Counted from the stretch's first letter, positions 42,769 through 50,372 are shown. The stretch is 64,000 nucleotides of DNA from Neomegalonema sp. (GCA_022760355.1 JALEGB010000137.1:1-64000); one strand, 5' to 3'. The notes: a model not told the origin generated them from the sequence alone. Program-made: numbers and translations.

Positions 42769-43217
42769 ACCTTTTCCAGTCAATTTCTCAATTCCAGCTC
42801 CTTGGAATGAGATTGAGAGCCATGACGCAAGCAGAATGCGAGCGCGGAGGGCGCGACCGGCGGGTCGAGGCGCGATGCGACGCAGGAGAGGCGTCCCCGC
42901 GTCTCGACCGAGAGGCGCTCGCCGCCAATACCGGGCCCGATCGGGGGCTCCATAACGAGTTGTTCGATCTGTATTTCGATCAGGCGCCGGTCTATCTCGA
43001 TCATATGCGCAACGCCATTTCGGGCGAATGCCGTGATGAATGGCGGATTGGATGCCATGGCGTGAAGGGCATGGCTTGGACGCTTGGCCTTACAGTTCTG
43101 GGCGACACGGCGCATCGGGTGCAGCAGCAAGGGCCGGCCAAGCGGCGTTTGGCGCAAGTTGAAAAGCTGCTGCAGGAATCGAAAGCCGCCGTAAAGGCTT
43201 ATTTCTCCGAAGTCTGA
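42765..43217 (+). CDS. HPt (histidine phosphotransfer) domain protein
   Basis: Up to 150 aa. The HPt four-helix domain occupies the C-terminal two thirds, with phospho-His in IGCHGVKGMAWTLGL (HxxKG). A start at GTG 42765 gives a GTGA overlap with the deacetylase gene, as elsewhere in this operon; ATG 42822 is also possible. It is separate from a kinase, so it belongs to some phosphorelay encoded elsewhere or to a hybrid kinase. Its 3' end overlaps the convergent kinase gene by 19 bp. Confidence 0.82.
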   Translation: MNLFQSISQFQLLGMRLRAMTQAECERGGRDRRVEARCDAGEASPRLDREALAANTGPDRGLHNELFDLYFDQAPVYLDHMRNAISGECRDEWRIGCHGVKGMAWTLGLTVLGDTAHRVQQQGPAKRRLAQVEKLLQESKAAVKAYFSEV

Positions 43218-44659
43218 TCCGTTTGCATCGGCAGCATCAAAGCCGCGCAGAGGCCGCCTTGAGGTCGGTTGGATACTTCCAGCCGCCCCTCATGCGCCTC
43301 CATAATCGCGTGAGCGATCGCGAGGCCTAGTCCGGTCCCGCCGGTTCCGCGGTTGCGCGAATTTTCAAGCCGTACAAACGGATTCAGCACTTTTTCCAGA
43401 GCCTCCTCCGGCAGTCCGGGGCCCCGATCCAAAATCTCGATCCTCGCGAAACCGTCTGGTGTTCGGGTCATCCGAGCTTCGACATCGCCGGCATAGGCGA
43501 GCGCGTTGTCGATCAGGTTGCGGATTGCGCGGCGCAGCGCTGCTCGGCGGCAGGGGGCGACGATTCGCGGGCCGTCAATATAACGAGCCGCGGCGCCTTG
43601 ATCGACATAGTCGTCGATCAGGCTTTCGAGCAGGGCGCCCAGATCCACAGGCGCAAGCGGCTCGGTAGCGCTCGTGTCCTTGGTCCAGGCGAGAATTTCT
43701 TCGGTCAGCCCCTGGATTTCATTCAGCGACAGCTTCATTTTTTCGCGCAGCTCCGGATTTTCAACATTCTCGATCCGAAGTCGCAGCGCGGTCAGCGGTG
43801 TGCGAAGATCATGCCCGACGGAGCGGAGCATAAAACTTTGCGTTTCCAGCAGGGACGTGATGCGACGGCGCATTGCGTTAAATGCGCGGGCGGCGTCGCG
43901 GGATTCGATTGGGCCTGTTTCTCTGACCGGTTGCGCGGTCGCATCCCCTTGGCCAAACGCGGCGGCGGCTCTAGCCAAATCGCGGAGCGGTTGGGCGATC
44001 CGCCGCGCGAAAATCGCCATCGCGCCAATGACAAGCACCAGCATAGCGAGCGTCGCCAGCCCGATCCGCAGCGGCATCCAGTTCGCCGGCGGGCGCATCG
44101 AGGCGCTGTTCAGCCACAAGCGCGGCGTGATGGGGTAGGAGAGAAGGATCTCCTCAACATGTGGCGGCGGCGGCGGGCCCGGCCGCAGCCGCGGCGCCGC
44201 TTTGATTTCGCCTTGGCGGGAGATGACAAAGTGAGGCTCGCCGTCGCCCAGAGGCGGCCGTCCGACGCGGCCCCGGCGCGCCACGGCCAGGCTTGGGTCA
44301 AACCCGACCACGGCAAGACGCTCTCGCAAAGCCGCCGTCAGGCGCGGGGCGGCGGCGGCGTCCGTTCGCGCGGCGGCCAAGCTGCGCTTGCTCAGGAAAT
44401 ACACGCCCTTGGCGCGAGGATGCGGGCGCAAAGCCAGCGGCAGTTTGGCGATCTTGCTCGGGTCCCGGACGAGCATACGGGCGCGCTCAGCCGCTGCTGC
44501 GAAACGATCTACGACCCGTTCCTCAAAACCCGCGCGCGCCGCCAATCGGCGTTGGTCGACGAGAAGGGCGATGTTGAAGATCTGGGCAATCAATAACGCG
44601 CCCGCGGCGAGGAGCATGATCCTGCCCGTAAGCGTCCGCGCAAGCTTGGGCGGCGTCAT
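43199..44659 (-). CDS. Two-component sensor histidine kinase, EnvZ/RstB-like
   Basis: 486 aa. First membrane helix at about 10-32 (GRIMLLAAGALLIAQIFNIALLV), periplasmic domain rich in Arg and Pro, second helix (IGLATLAMLVLVIGAMAIF), HAMP, HisKA with VGHDLRTPLTALRL, HATPase with NLIDNALAYAG, DRGPGLP, GGTGLGLAIAHAI. ATG 44659 gives an ATGA overlap with the response regulator; the ORF-track start lies inside that gene. Confidence 0.93.
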   Translation of the reverse strand: MTPPKLARTLTGRIMLLAAGALLIAQIFNIALLVDQRRLAARAGFEERVVDRFAAAAERARMLVRDPSKIAKLPLALRPHPRAKGVYFLSKRSLAAARTDAAAAPRLTAALRERLAVVGFDPSLAVARRGRVGRPPLGDGEPHFVISRQGEIKAAPRLRPGPPPPPHVEEILLSYPITPRLWLNSASMRPPANWMPLRIGLATLAMLVLVIGAMAIFARRIAQPLRDLARAAAAFGQGDATAQPVRETGPIESRDAARAFNAMRRRITSLLETQSFMLRSVGHDLRTPLTALRLRIENVENPELREKMKLSLNEIQGLTEEILAWTKDTSATEPLAPVDLGALLESLIDDYVDQGAAARYIDGPRIVAPCRRAALRRAIRNLIDNALAYAGDVEARMTRTPDGFARIEILDRGPGLPEEALEKVLNPFVRLENSRNRGTGGTGLGLAIAHAIMEAHEGRLEVSNRPQGGLCAALMLPMQTDQTSEK

Positions 44660-45393
44660 TCGCTTGTTCCGCTCGCGGGGGGCGCCGCGCTTGTGTCGGG
44701 GGCGAAGCGATAGCCGCCGCCCCAAACGGTTTTGATGTGGCGCGGGTTGCTGGGATCCGCCTCAATTTTTCGGCGGAGTCGGCTGATCATATTGTCAATG
44801 CTGCGCTCAAAGGGCAGCGCCTCGCGCCCGCGGGTTTTCGCCATCAGCGCGTCTCGGCTCAGCGTTTCAAGCGGATGGTCCAGCAGCACGCGGAGGAGGC
44901 TGAGTTCGCCGCTGCTCAGCGGTACGACGAGCCCATCATCGCGGTGGAGCTCGCTCTGCGCTGGGTCCAGCCGCCATCGCCCGAACCTGAGCGCGCTAAC
45001 CCGTTTGCCGGCGCCGTTGCTGCGGCTGCGCCTGAGCACGGCTTTAATGCGGGCGACCAGCTCGCGCACATTAAACGGCTTCGGCACATAATCATCCGCC
45101 CCGATCTCAAGGCCGACGATTTTGTCCGTCTCATCGCCCAAGGCGGTCACGAGGATCACCGGCAGATCCAACGTCTCGCGGAGCCAGCGGCAGAGGCTGA
45201 GGCCATCCTCCCCCGGCATCATTACATCCAGAATGACAAGGTCGGGCTGGTTTTCGGCCAGATACGCCCGCGCGGCGGCCGCACTGTCCAGGGCGACAAC
45301 GCTAAAGCCCACTTTGTCCAGACTTTCGGCTAGCGCTTCGCGGATCTGCGCGTCGTCGTCCACAATGAGAACTTTGTCAGGGGCGTCGTTCAT
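44656..45393 (-). CDS. OmpR-family response regulator
   Basis: 245 aa. Receiver domain with acidic pair VDDDAQ, phospho-Asp in LVILDVMMPGEDG (about 55), Thr/Ala in VTALG and Lys in VPKPFN. C-terminal winged helix has the trans_reg_C pattern (LSSGELSLLRVLLDHPLETLSRDAL; IDNMISRLRRKIE; VWGGGYRF). Partner of the kinase downstream. Confidence 0.95.
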   Translation of the reverse strand: MNDAPDKVLIVDDDAQIREALAESLDKVGFSVVALDSAAAARAYLAENQPDLVILDVMMPGEDGLSLCRWLRETLDLPVILVTALGDETDKIVGLEIGADDYVPKPFNVRELVARIKAVLRRSRSNGAGKRVSALRFGRWRLDPAQSELHRDDGLVVPLSSGELSLLRVLLDHPLETLSRDALMAKTRGREALPFERSIDNMISRLRRKIEADPSNPRHIKTVWGGGYRFAPDTSAAPPASGTSE

Positions 45394-45947
45394 CTGGTTC
45401 CGGTGGGCTGACGAAGAGGCGTCTTCTTATTTTGCCGAAAATGCCGGCCTGGGCGGAGCGCCAACTTGTCGCAAATTGTCGTCGGCGCGGCGCCAAGCGT
45501 GACAAGACGAGAGTAGCGTTCTGATGCTCGTTTGGCGAGTATGAGGGCGCGGTCAGGTTGGGGCGTCGGCGCAGGCTTCGCTTCATTACGACAGGAGACG
45601 GCTTCGCCTCAGCGCTACAGGAGACGCAGTTTGCTCCTGCGGCGAGGCTTTCGGGCCGCCGCCCGGCGTCGGACATGTTTCCGCGCCGAGGCGATCGAAC
45701 GTTAAACGCGTAAAACGGGGGTTTTGAGCGCGCATACATCATCTGATTAGCTGGCCGCGCCATCTTGTGCGCTTGGCGCGCCGGTTTCTGACTTCGTCAA
45801 TCGCCGCTCGCCTCGCGGCGCCGTTGACGAAAACCGCCGGGCGCCTCTGCCACTCTCCTCAATCGTTCGCCCGGCTGCGCCGCGCCCGATCAACCCCGGA
45901 TCGTGCGCGGCGTATTTATTTTGAGCAGGCGCCACCGGGCGAGCGCG
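45394..45947. other. 554-bp gap between response regulator and SDR gene
   Basis: No convincing gene. Short open frames on both strands (45377-45763, 45747-45935, 45767-46009) have Arg-rich, low-complexity translations and no ribosome-binding site. The gap contains the regulator promoter region on the right of 45393 and the structured hairpin at 45782-45836. Confidence 0.6.
45782..45836. other. Three-tier hairpin in the gap
   Basis: CGGTT/AACCG, TTCGTCAA/TTGACGAA and GCCGC/GCGGC nest in order around a 7-nt loop. No T-tract is seen on either strand. It could be a small RNA, a 3' structure or an operator. Confidence 0.45.
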
Positions 45948-46700
45948 CTATTTCCGCAGCGCAGGCAGGCCAACGCCGGTGCTGTCAAAGCCGCCATCGG
46001 ATGCGATGACCTGTCCGGTGACGTAGCTGGCCGCGTCGGAGCAAAGGAATGTGATGACCGCGCCGATCTCATCCTCCGATCCATACCGGTTGAGCGGCAC
46101 TGCATCATGATATGCGTCGATGATCTCTTGGCTGTGGACGGCCATCGCGAGTTTGGTGCGGACAGGACCCGGCGCGACGCAATTGGCGCGCACGCCATAC
46201 TCGCCCAGCTCAGCGGCTTGCTGCTTGGTCAAATGGATCACGCCAGCTTTTGACGTCCCGTAGGCGACGCGGAGGGTCGATGCCCGAAGCCCCGAGATGC
46301 TGGCGATGTTCACGATACACCCGCGCACGCGCTTTAGCGCCGGCGTCGCGGCTTGCGACAACAGAAACACGCCGTCGAGATTGGTCGCCATCACCCGTCG
46401 CCACAATGCGAAATCAGCCTCCTCAATCGGGCCAAATTCGGCGACCCCAGCGTTGTTCACAAGCGCGTCTATGCGCCCGAAAGCGGCTTCGGCTTCGGCG
46501 ACAATCTTTTCCACCTGGTCGGGGATCGAAACATCGTAGCCCAGCGGCAGGACGTTCGTCAGATCTGCGGCGGCGGCCGTCAGCTCTTCGACATCCCGGT
46601 CCACCATCACGACCTTGCGCCCCTCGGCGAGAAAAAGCTTTGTTGTCGCAAGCCCGATCCCGCGGGCTGCGCCAGTGACGATTGCTGTTTTGGACGACAT
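45948..46700 (-). CDS. SDR-family NAD(P)-dependent oxidoreductase
   Basis: 250 aa, classical short-chain dehydrogenase. Cofactor loop TGAARGIG, acidic VDRD after beta 2 (favouring NAD), NNAG, catalytic Ser in NIASISG and YxxxK in VAYGTSKAG, ending GGFDSTGVG. It resembles FabG/3-hydroxybutyrate-type enzymes. It stands alone, so the substrate cannot be inferred. Confidence 0.9.
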   Translation of the reverse strand: MSSKTAIVTGAARGIGLATTKLFLAEGRKVVMVDRDVEELTAAAADLTNVLPLGYDVSIPDQVEKIVAEAEAAFGRIDALVNNAGVAEFGPIEEADFALWRRVMATNLDGVFLLSQAATPALKRVRGCIVNIASISGLRASTLRVAYGTSKAGVIHLTKQQAAELGEYGVRANCVAPGPVRTKLAMAVHSQEIIDAYHDAVPLNRYGSEDEIGAVITFLCSDAASYVTGQVIASDGGFDSTGVGLPALRK

Positions 46701-47247
46701 CTTTCCTCCTGTCCCCGCCGGGCTGTTCTATGGCGCTTGTCGGCGGTGGCGGCGGAGGTTAGAGCATTTTCGAAACAATTGCGGTCATGAAAACGCTCTA
46801 TTTTTTTGAGGGGTCGCGATTTCCGAGTGATCGAATGCGCGCATTTGATTTGAAATCACTCCAGGGTGCGATGCGAGGGATCATATTGAAGGCGGCCGCC
46901 AGCTGACGCGCTGAGATGTTGAGGGAGCTCCGCGCGTCCTGTCACAAGCGCCGGCGCGCGCCTATCGAGAAAGTTCGAACTCAAGCGCCCAGCAAACGCG
47001 ACCGAGCGCCGGCCGCTCAGGCCGCCCTTTGCGCAGCATTGCCGCAGATCCACAGAAACCACGGCGAAAAGCTCCCGCTATTCGCGATGCGAAGAGCTCG
47101 ATGCGCCGCGAAGGTTCGACGTCGGCTTCTGACATGTTTCCGGCTATGATCTTTTTAGCGGAGAGATTCGGGAGTGGGCCATGAGCGGACTTCGGTCCGA
47201 AGCAGCATGACATCTGCGCTGCAGACAAAAACAGTATATAGCCAACG
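46701..47247. other. 547-bp gap between SDR gene and merR
   Basis: No supported gene; small frames here are Arg-rich and inconsistent. It contains the SDR promoter side, the TAGAGC hairpin with T-tract at 46760-46807 and a small CTTCGG-T-CCGAAG dyad near 47190 beyond the merR 3' end. Confidence 0.6.
46760..46807 (+). terminator. TAGAGC palindromic element, copy 2, with T-tract
   Basis: TAGAGCATTTTC pairs with GAAAACGCTCTA (one mismatch in 12) around a 17-nt loop and is followed by seven T. It has the form of an intrinsic terminator for plus-strand transcription, although no plus-strand gene precedes it. Confidence 0.65.
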
Positions 47248-47649
47248 TCAGCTTTCCGACGAGCGGGCTCTTAAAGTGTCCAGTATCGGGCAATCGCTTT
47301 GCCCATTTGCGCAGTTCGCGACCAGCTCGGCTAAGGCCTTCTCAAGCTGCCGAAGCTCCAGCAATTTCGCCCGCACATCCGAGAGGTGCTTGCGCCCAAG
47401 CTGCTCGACCGTCTCACACGCGTCCGACGGCGCATCGGCCAAATTGCGAAGCGCAACGGCATCGTGGATTGAGAACCCAAGATCACGACAGCGTTTGATG
47501 AAACGAAGCTCGGAAATCTCAGCGTCTGAGTACGCCCTTCTCCCCGACGCCGTCCGGCCCGCCTTCGAAATGATCCCCTCACGTTCGTAGTAGCGGATCG
47601 TCTCAATTGAAACGCGGCTTAACCGTGACGCTTCTCCAATCGCGACCAT
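47248..47649 (-). CDS. merR: MerR-family regulator, mercury type
   Basis: 133 aa. N-terminal winged helix (SRVSIETIRYYEREGII), dimer coiled coil, and metal loop. Cys residues at about 78 (SDACETVEQL), 113 and 120 (NCANGQSDCPIL) match the Hg(II)-binding triad of MerR, with the first two 35 residues apart as in MerR; the last spacing is two residues shorter. Divergent from merT across a shared CTGTAG-TGA-CTACAG operator. Confidence 0.88.
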   Translation of the reverse strand: MVAIGEASRLSRVSIETIRYYEREGIISKAGRTASGRRAYSDAEISELRFIKRCRDLGFSIHDAVALRNLADAPSDACETVEQLGRKHLSDVRAKLLELRQLEKALAELVANCANGQSDCPILDTLRARSSES

Positions 47650-47664
47650 GTGATCAGTCTCCGC

Positions 47665-47695
47665 TTGCTCCTGTAGTGACTACAGGATGCACAAG
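47665..47695 (+). promoter_or_regulatory. MerR-type operator/promoter of the mer genes
   Basis: TTGCTC, 19-base spacer containing CTGTAG-TGA-CTACAG, then CACAAG. The long spacer with a dyad is the MerR-family signature. The -10 is poor. The merT ATG follows only eight bases after it, so the message would be nearly leaderless. Confidence 0.65.
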
Positions 47696-47702
47696 GTCAC
47701 CC

Positions 47703-48086
47703 ATGATGTCGAATACTGAAACACTCCAAGACGGCGGCAAGGGGCCGAACCGTCTTCTTGTTGGCGGTGTCGGTTTGCTCGCACTGCTGAGTGCGTCCTG
47801 CTGTGTCCTGCCGATTGGCTTGTCGATCCTGGGTTTAGGCGGAGCGTGGCTGACGATGCTCGGCCCCCTTGTCGCCTATCGCATTGAGATACTGGTGATC
47901 GTGGGGCTTGTGCTGGCGTGGGGCTGGTTGCGGCTGTGGAGCCGGTGGGCCTGCTCGAGTCGCAAACGCTCCACTCTTGCCCTTCTGGCTTTCACGACTG
48001 TTGCCTTCGCACTCGCCGCGAGTTCGCCGCTCTGGGAAGAAGATGCAGCTCGGACGATGTTTGCTCTCTGGAGACAATCACGGTGA
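47703..48086 (+). CDS. merT: Mercuric transport protein MerT
   Basis: 127 aa, inner-membrane importer of Hg(II). First helix with the vicinal Cys pair LLALLSASCCVLPIGLSIL, further helices at about 60-75 and 85-105 and a second Cys region (RWACSSRK). ATG ATG tandem start at 47703. The usual MerP partner is not present. Overlaps the next gene by GTGA. Confidence 0.9.
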   Translation: MMSNTETLQDGGKGPNRLLVGGVGLLALLSASCCVLPIGLSILGLGGAWLTMLGPLVAYRIEILVIVGLVLAWGWLRLWSRWACSSRKRSTLALLAFTTVAFALAASSPLWEEDAARTMFALWRQSR

Positions 48087-48292
48087 GGGACTGGTTGCTG
48101 CCACTTGGTCTCGGCGGTGTCGGCTTGGCGGCTTTGTGTTGCTTCACGCCGCTGCTGCCGTGGCTGTTTTCACTTCTTGGGATCAGCGGCGCTCTTGGCT
48201 ACGTCTATAGAGACGATGTGCTGCTGCCGATCCTGGCTGGATTTCTCCTACTCACGGGATACGCGCTGTGGCGACGCAAACGGACGAAGTGA
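48083..48292 (+). CDS. merF: MerF-like mercury transporter
   Basis: 69 aa, two helices. The Cys pair ALCCFTPLLPWLFSLLGISG is typical of MerF. The second helix is followed by a basic tail (WRRKRTK). GTG start at 48083 overlaps the merT stop. The ORF-track start at 47918 is inside merT. It would give a second import route for Hg(II). Confidence 0.85.
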   Translation: MRDWLLPLGLGGVGLAALCCFTPLLPWLFSLLGISGALGYVYRDDVLLPILAGFLLLTGYALWRRKRTK

Positions 48293-48492
48293 ATCTTCAA
48301 TCAACCATCACATGCCCTGAGTGCGGGCACGCATCGGAGGAAACGATGCCGACGGATGCTTGTCAGTGGTTCTATGAATGCATGTCTTGCAAGACGGTGC
48401 TGAAGCCGCTGCCCGGTGACTGCTGCGTTTACTGCTCTTACGGCACGGTCTCATGTCCTCCAATCCAAGAGAGAGGCCCGTGCTGCGGATAA
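48289..48492 (+). CDS. GDCCVxC-domain small protein
   Basis: 67 aa. TCPECGH at the start, YECMSCKTVL in the middle, then the family signature PGDCCVYCSYGTVSCPPIQ and a terminal CCG. Ten or more Cys in a small soluble protein suggest metal or thiol chemistry. Some family members are selenoproteins; here all positions are Cys. A GTG start at 48289 gives a 4-bp overlap with merF; GTG 48268 is the alternative. Biochemical role unknown to me. Confidence 0.85.
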   Translation: MNLQSTITCPECGHASEETMPTDACQWFYECMSCKTVLKPLPGDCCVYCSYGTVSCPPIQERGPCCG

Positions 48493-48909
48493 TCAGTGCT
48501 CGTGTTCGCAATGCTCGTGGTCAGCGAGCGACGCTAGAACATAGCAATCTTCGGATAGGCCGCGCCCGTCACACCCCTTGGCCATGCGAGCCAACTCTTT
48601 TTCGAGCGCCTTCAGCTTTTTAACTTTCGCGCGAACATCTGCGAGCTGCGCAACCGCAATTTCGGTGGCGGCTTCGCATGACCAATCCGGGTGTTCTTGT
48701 AACTCTATCAGCGAGGAGATTGCCTCTATCGAGAAGCCGAGTTCACGGGCATGCCGGATGAAACTCAACCGTTCCAGTCCGGCGGCATCGTAGCGTCTTT
48801 GGTTGCCTTCCGTGCGTTCAGGCGCGGCCAACAATCCCATTTCTTCGTAGTAGCGGATTGTTGGTACCTTGACCTTTGTGCGCTTTGAAAGCTCGCCGAT
48901 AGAAAACAT
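48493..48909 (-). CDS. MerR-family regulator, CadR/ZntR-like
   Basis: 138 aa. HTH KVKVPTIRYYEEMGLLAAPERTEGNQRRY. Metal loop Cys in WSCEAATEIAV and GCDGRGLSEDCYVL, with a His-rich tail DHEHCEHEH, as in CadR-type Cd/Pb/Zn sensors. ATG 48909; the longer ORF-track start overlaps the promoter. Divergent from the cation transporter gene, whose promoter holds its dyad. Confidence 0.9.
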   Translation of the reverse strand: MFSIGELSKRTKVKVPTIRYYEEMGLLAAPERTEGNQRRYDAAGLERLSFIRHARELGFSIEAISSLIELQEHPDWSCEAATEIAVAQLADVRAKVKKLKALEKELARMAKGCDGRGLSEDCYVLASLADHEHCEHEH

Positions 48910-48920
48910 GAAGAAACCCC

Positions 48921-48951
48921 TTGAACCTCTAGTCACTAGAGACATTACACT
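48921..48951 (+). promoter_or_regulatory. MerR-type promoter of the cation transporter gene
   Basis: TTGAAC, 19-base spacer CTCTAGTCACTAGAGACAT, TACACT. The spacer contains CTCTAG-TCA-CTAGAG, and the 19-base length is the mark of promoters untwisted by MerR-family activators. The ATG lies 31 bp downstream, with AGGTGAAAGGGG as leader. Confidence 0.85.
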
Positions 48952-48982
48952 GTCATCAACGTAAGGTGAAAGGGGTTTTCTC

Positions 48983-49618
48983 ATGGCAGGTTGCTGCGGA
49001 AATGACGCCAAGTTCGACGGCGTGTCAGATGAATACAAGCGGCGGCTCTGGATCGTTATCGCGCTAAACGCCACCATGTTCGTGGTCGAGATGACGGCGG
49101 GCCAGGTCGCGCAGTCGCAGGCGCTCAAGGCTGATGCTTTGGACTTTCTGGGCGACGCGCTGACCTATGGGATTTCGCTCGCCGTCATCGGTGCATCGAT
49201 CCGAGCGCGCACAAATGCTGCTCTCGCCAAAGGCATCAGCCTGCTTCTGATGGGGCTGTGGGTCTTCGGCTCGACGACCTATCGGGTATTGTATGTCGGT
49301 GTGCCTGAGGCTGAAATCATGGGCCTCGTGGGCGCTCTGGCGTTGGCGACTAACGTTGCAAGCGTTCTGCTGCTTGTCAGCTATAAGGACGGCGACGCCA
49401 ATGTGCGCTCTGTCTGGCTCTGTTCGCGGAACGACGCTATCGGCAACGTCGCGGTAATGTTCGCGGCTCTCGGGGTCTGGGGCACGGCAACCGGATGGCC
49501 GGACCTTATCGTAGCCGCGATCATGGCAAGCTTGTTTCTTTCATCATCGCTCCAGATCATTCGCCAAGCGCTTGAAGAACGGCGCATCGAAGCCGTTCAC
49601 GAACATGGAGCGGCGTGA
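48983..49618 (+). CDS. Cation transporter, CDF superfamily-like
   Basis: 211 aa, six hydrophobic segments. Starts MAGCCGNDAKF with a Cys pair that could bind metal. Helix 2 has ALKADALDFLGDAL (the DxxxD part of CDF site A). The second site reads SRNDAIGN where most members have HxxxD. No C-terminal CDF cytoplasmic domain, only a short tail with HEHG. It probably exports a soft or divalent metal under control of the adjacent CadR-like regulator. Confidence 0.87.
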   Translation: MAGCCGNDAKFDGVSDEYKRRLWIVIALNATMFVVEMTAGQVAQSQALKADALDFLGDALTYGISLAVIGASIRARTNAALAKGISLLLMGLWVFGSTTYRVLYVGVPEAEIMGLVGALALATNVASVLLLVSYKDGDANVRSVWLCSRNDAIGNVAVMFAALGVWGTATGWPDLIVAAIMASLFLSSSLQIIRQALEERRIEAVHEHGAA

Positions 49619-49870
49619 GCAGAGCGGGAGTTCGCTGCGATGTAGCAATCTGGTAGGCTTGGGCTTCTAGCTGATGTTCGCACGCGCAACGCGAACTTCG
49701 CGTTTGGGTCACCAACGGCTGTTCGCCGCCAAATCGACTGTGTCGGCTCCCAGGCCATGAGCAGAACCAAACGCTGCGTGAGCTGGCGGGCAAGCTCAAA
49801 TGCCGGCTATCGTGATCGTGCTCTGTCCGGATACGCTCGGCATGGCGGTGGCGTATCGGCGGCGGGCGTT

Positions 49871-49925
49871 TAGAGCGATTTGAAGTTGGATGGACCCATC
49901 TAACGGCTCGCAAATCGCACCCTAG
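49871..49925. repeat. TAGAGC palindromic element, copy 3
   Basis: TAGAGCGATTTG pairs through GCGATTTG/CAAATCGC (8 bp) around a loop that holds AAGTTGGATGG. The AAGTTGGAT core also occurs on the reverse strand of the copy at 32532. Confidence 0.55.
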
Positions 49926-50021
49926 CCGCATTCAACACAATTATTGTGGGGGGAATAGGCCGGCGGCGCGTACGCCCCGGCGCTGGCGGCGCACGGCTCT
50001 CGCGCTGTTGAAACGCAAAAT

Positions 50022-50084
50022 GCTGGCGCCTTGCAATGCCGGGCTGGCGCCTTGCGATGTCGGGCTGGCGCCTTGCGATGTCGG
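50022..50084. repeat. 21-bp tandem repeat, three copies
   Basis: GCTGGCGCCTTGCRATGYCGG repeated three times without gaps. Copies 2 and 3 are identical; copy 1 differs at two positions. It lies 31 bp from the 3' end of tRNA-Phe. Confidence 0.95.
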
Positions 50085-50115
50085 GAATGCGTCGCGCTTC
50101 CTGTCCGAAGCGCTG

Positions 50116-50191
50116 TGGTGCCCAGGGGCGGATTCGAACCACCGACACACGGATTTTCAATCCGTTGCTCTACCAACTGAGCTACCTGGGC
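50116..50191 (-). tRNA. tRNA-Phe (GAA)
   Basis: Full cloverleaf on the minus strand, 76 nt including encoded CCA. Acceptor GCCCAGG, D arm AGCTCAGTTGGTAGAGC, anticodon loop TTGAAAA (anticodon GAA), T arm GGTTCGAATCC. Part of the yacG-murA neighbourhood order. Confidence 0.97.
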
Positions 50192-50372
50192 GTTCCGGGC
50201 GTCTTGCCGCCGGAGCGGGCTACGTAGCGAACCTGGTGCGTGCTGTCCAGATGGAAACGCGCGAAATATCGGCTTTTTTCAGCCCGGGAGCTTTCGTCGA
50301 TCAGGTCGGATCGGCGCAAGGTTCTTTGTTGCGCCGCACGCCGTTTCGGCCCGTTCGCATCCAGTTCGCGGC

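Larger units (their letters stand above)
49619..50115. other. 497-bp gap between cation transporter gene and tRNA-Phe
   Basis: No supported gene. It contains a TAGAGC-type element (49871-49925) and a 3 x 21-bp tandem repeat (50022-50084). Minus-strand frames over the repeat translate to repeated RRQPDIA units and are repeat artefacts. Confidence 0.65.

Noticed and set aside
45377-45763. 128-aa minus-strand ORF beyond the response regulator
   Set aside because: Starts without a ribosome-binding site, overlaps the regulator start and has no recognisable domain.
45672-47142. 12-bp repeat GACATGTTTCCG at 45672-45683 and 47131-47142
   Set aside because: Short, same orientation, and flanks do not extend the match; two copies could arise by chance.
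50022-50084. CRISPR-like repeats
   Set aside because: The three units are contiguous with no spacers; no cas genes are in the window.
49900-50160. Repeat-containing minus-strand ORFs (RRQPDIA units)
   Set aside because: Produced by the 21-bp tandem repeat and running into the tRNA-Phe gene.
47181-50191. Integrated mobile island ending at tRNA-Phe
   Set aside because: No integrase, transposase or duplicated tRNA 3' end was seen; kept only as a remark in the tandem-repeat finding.
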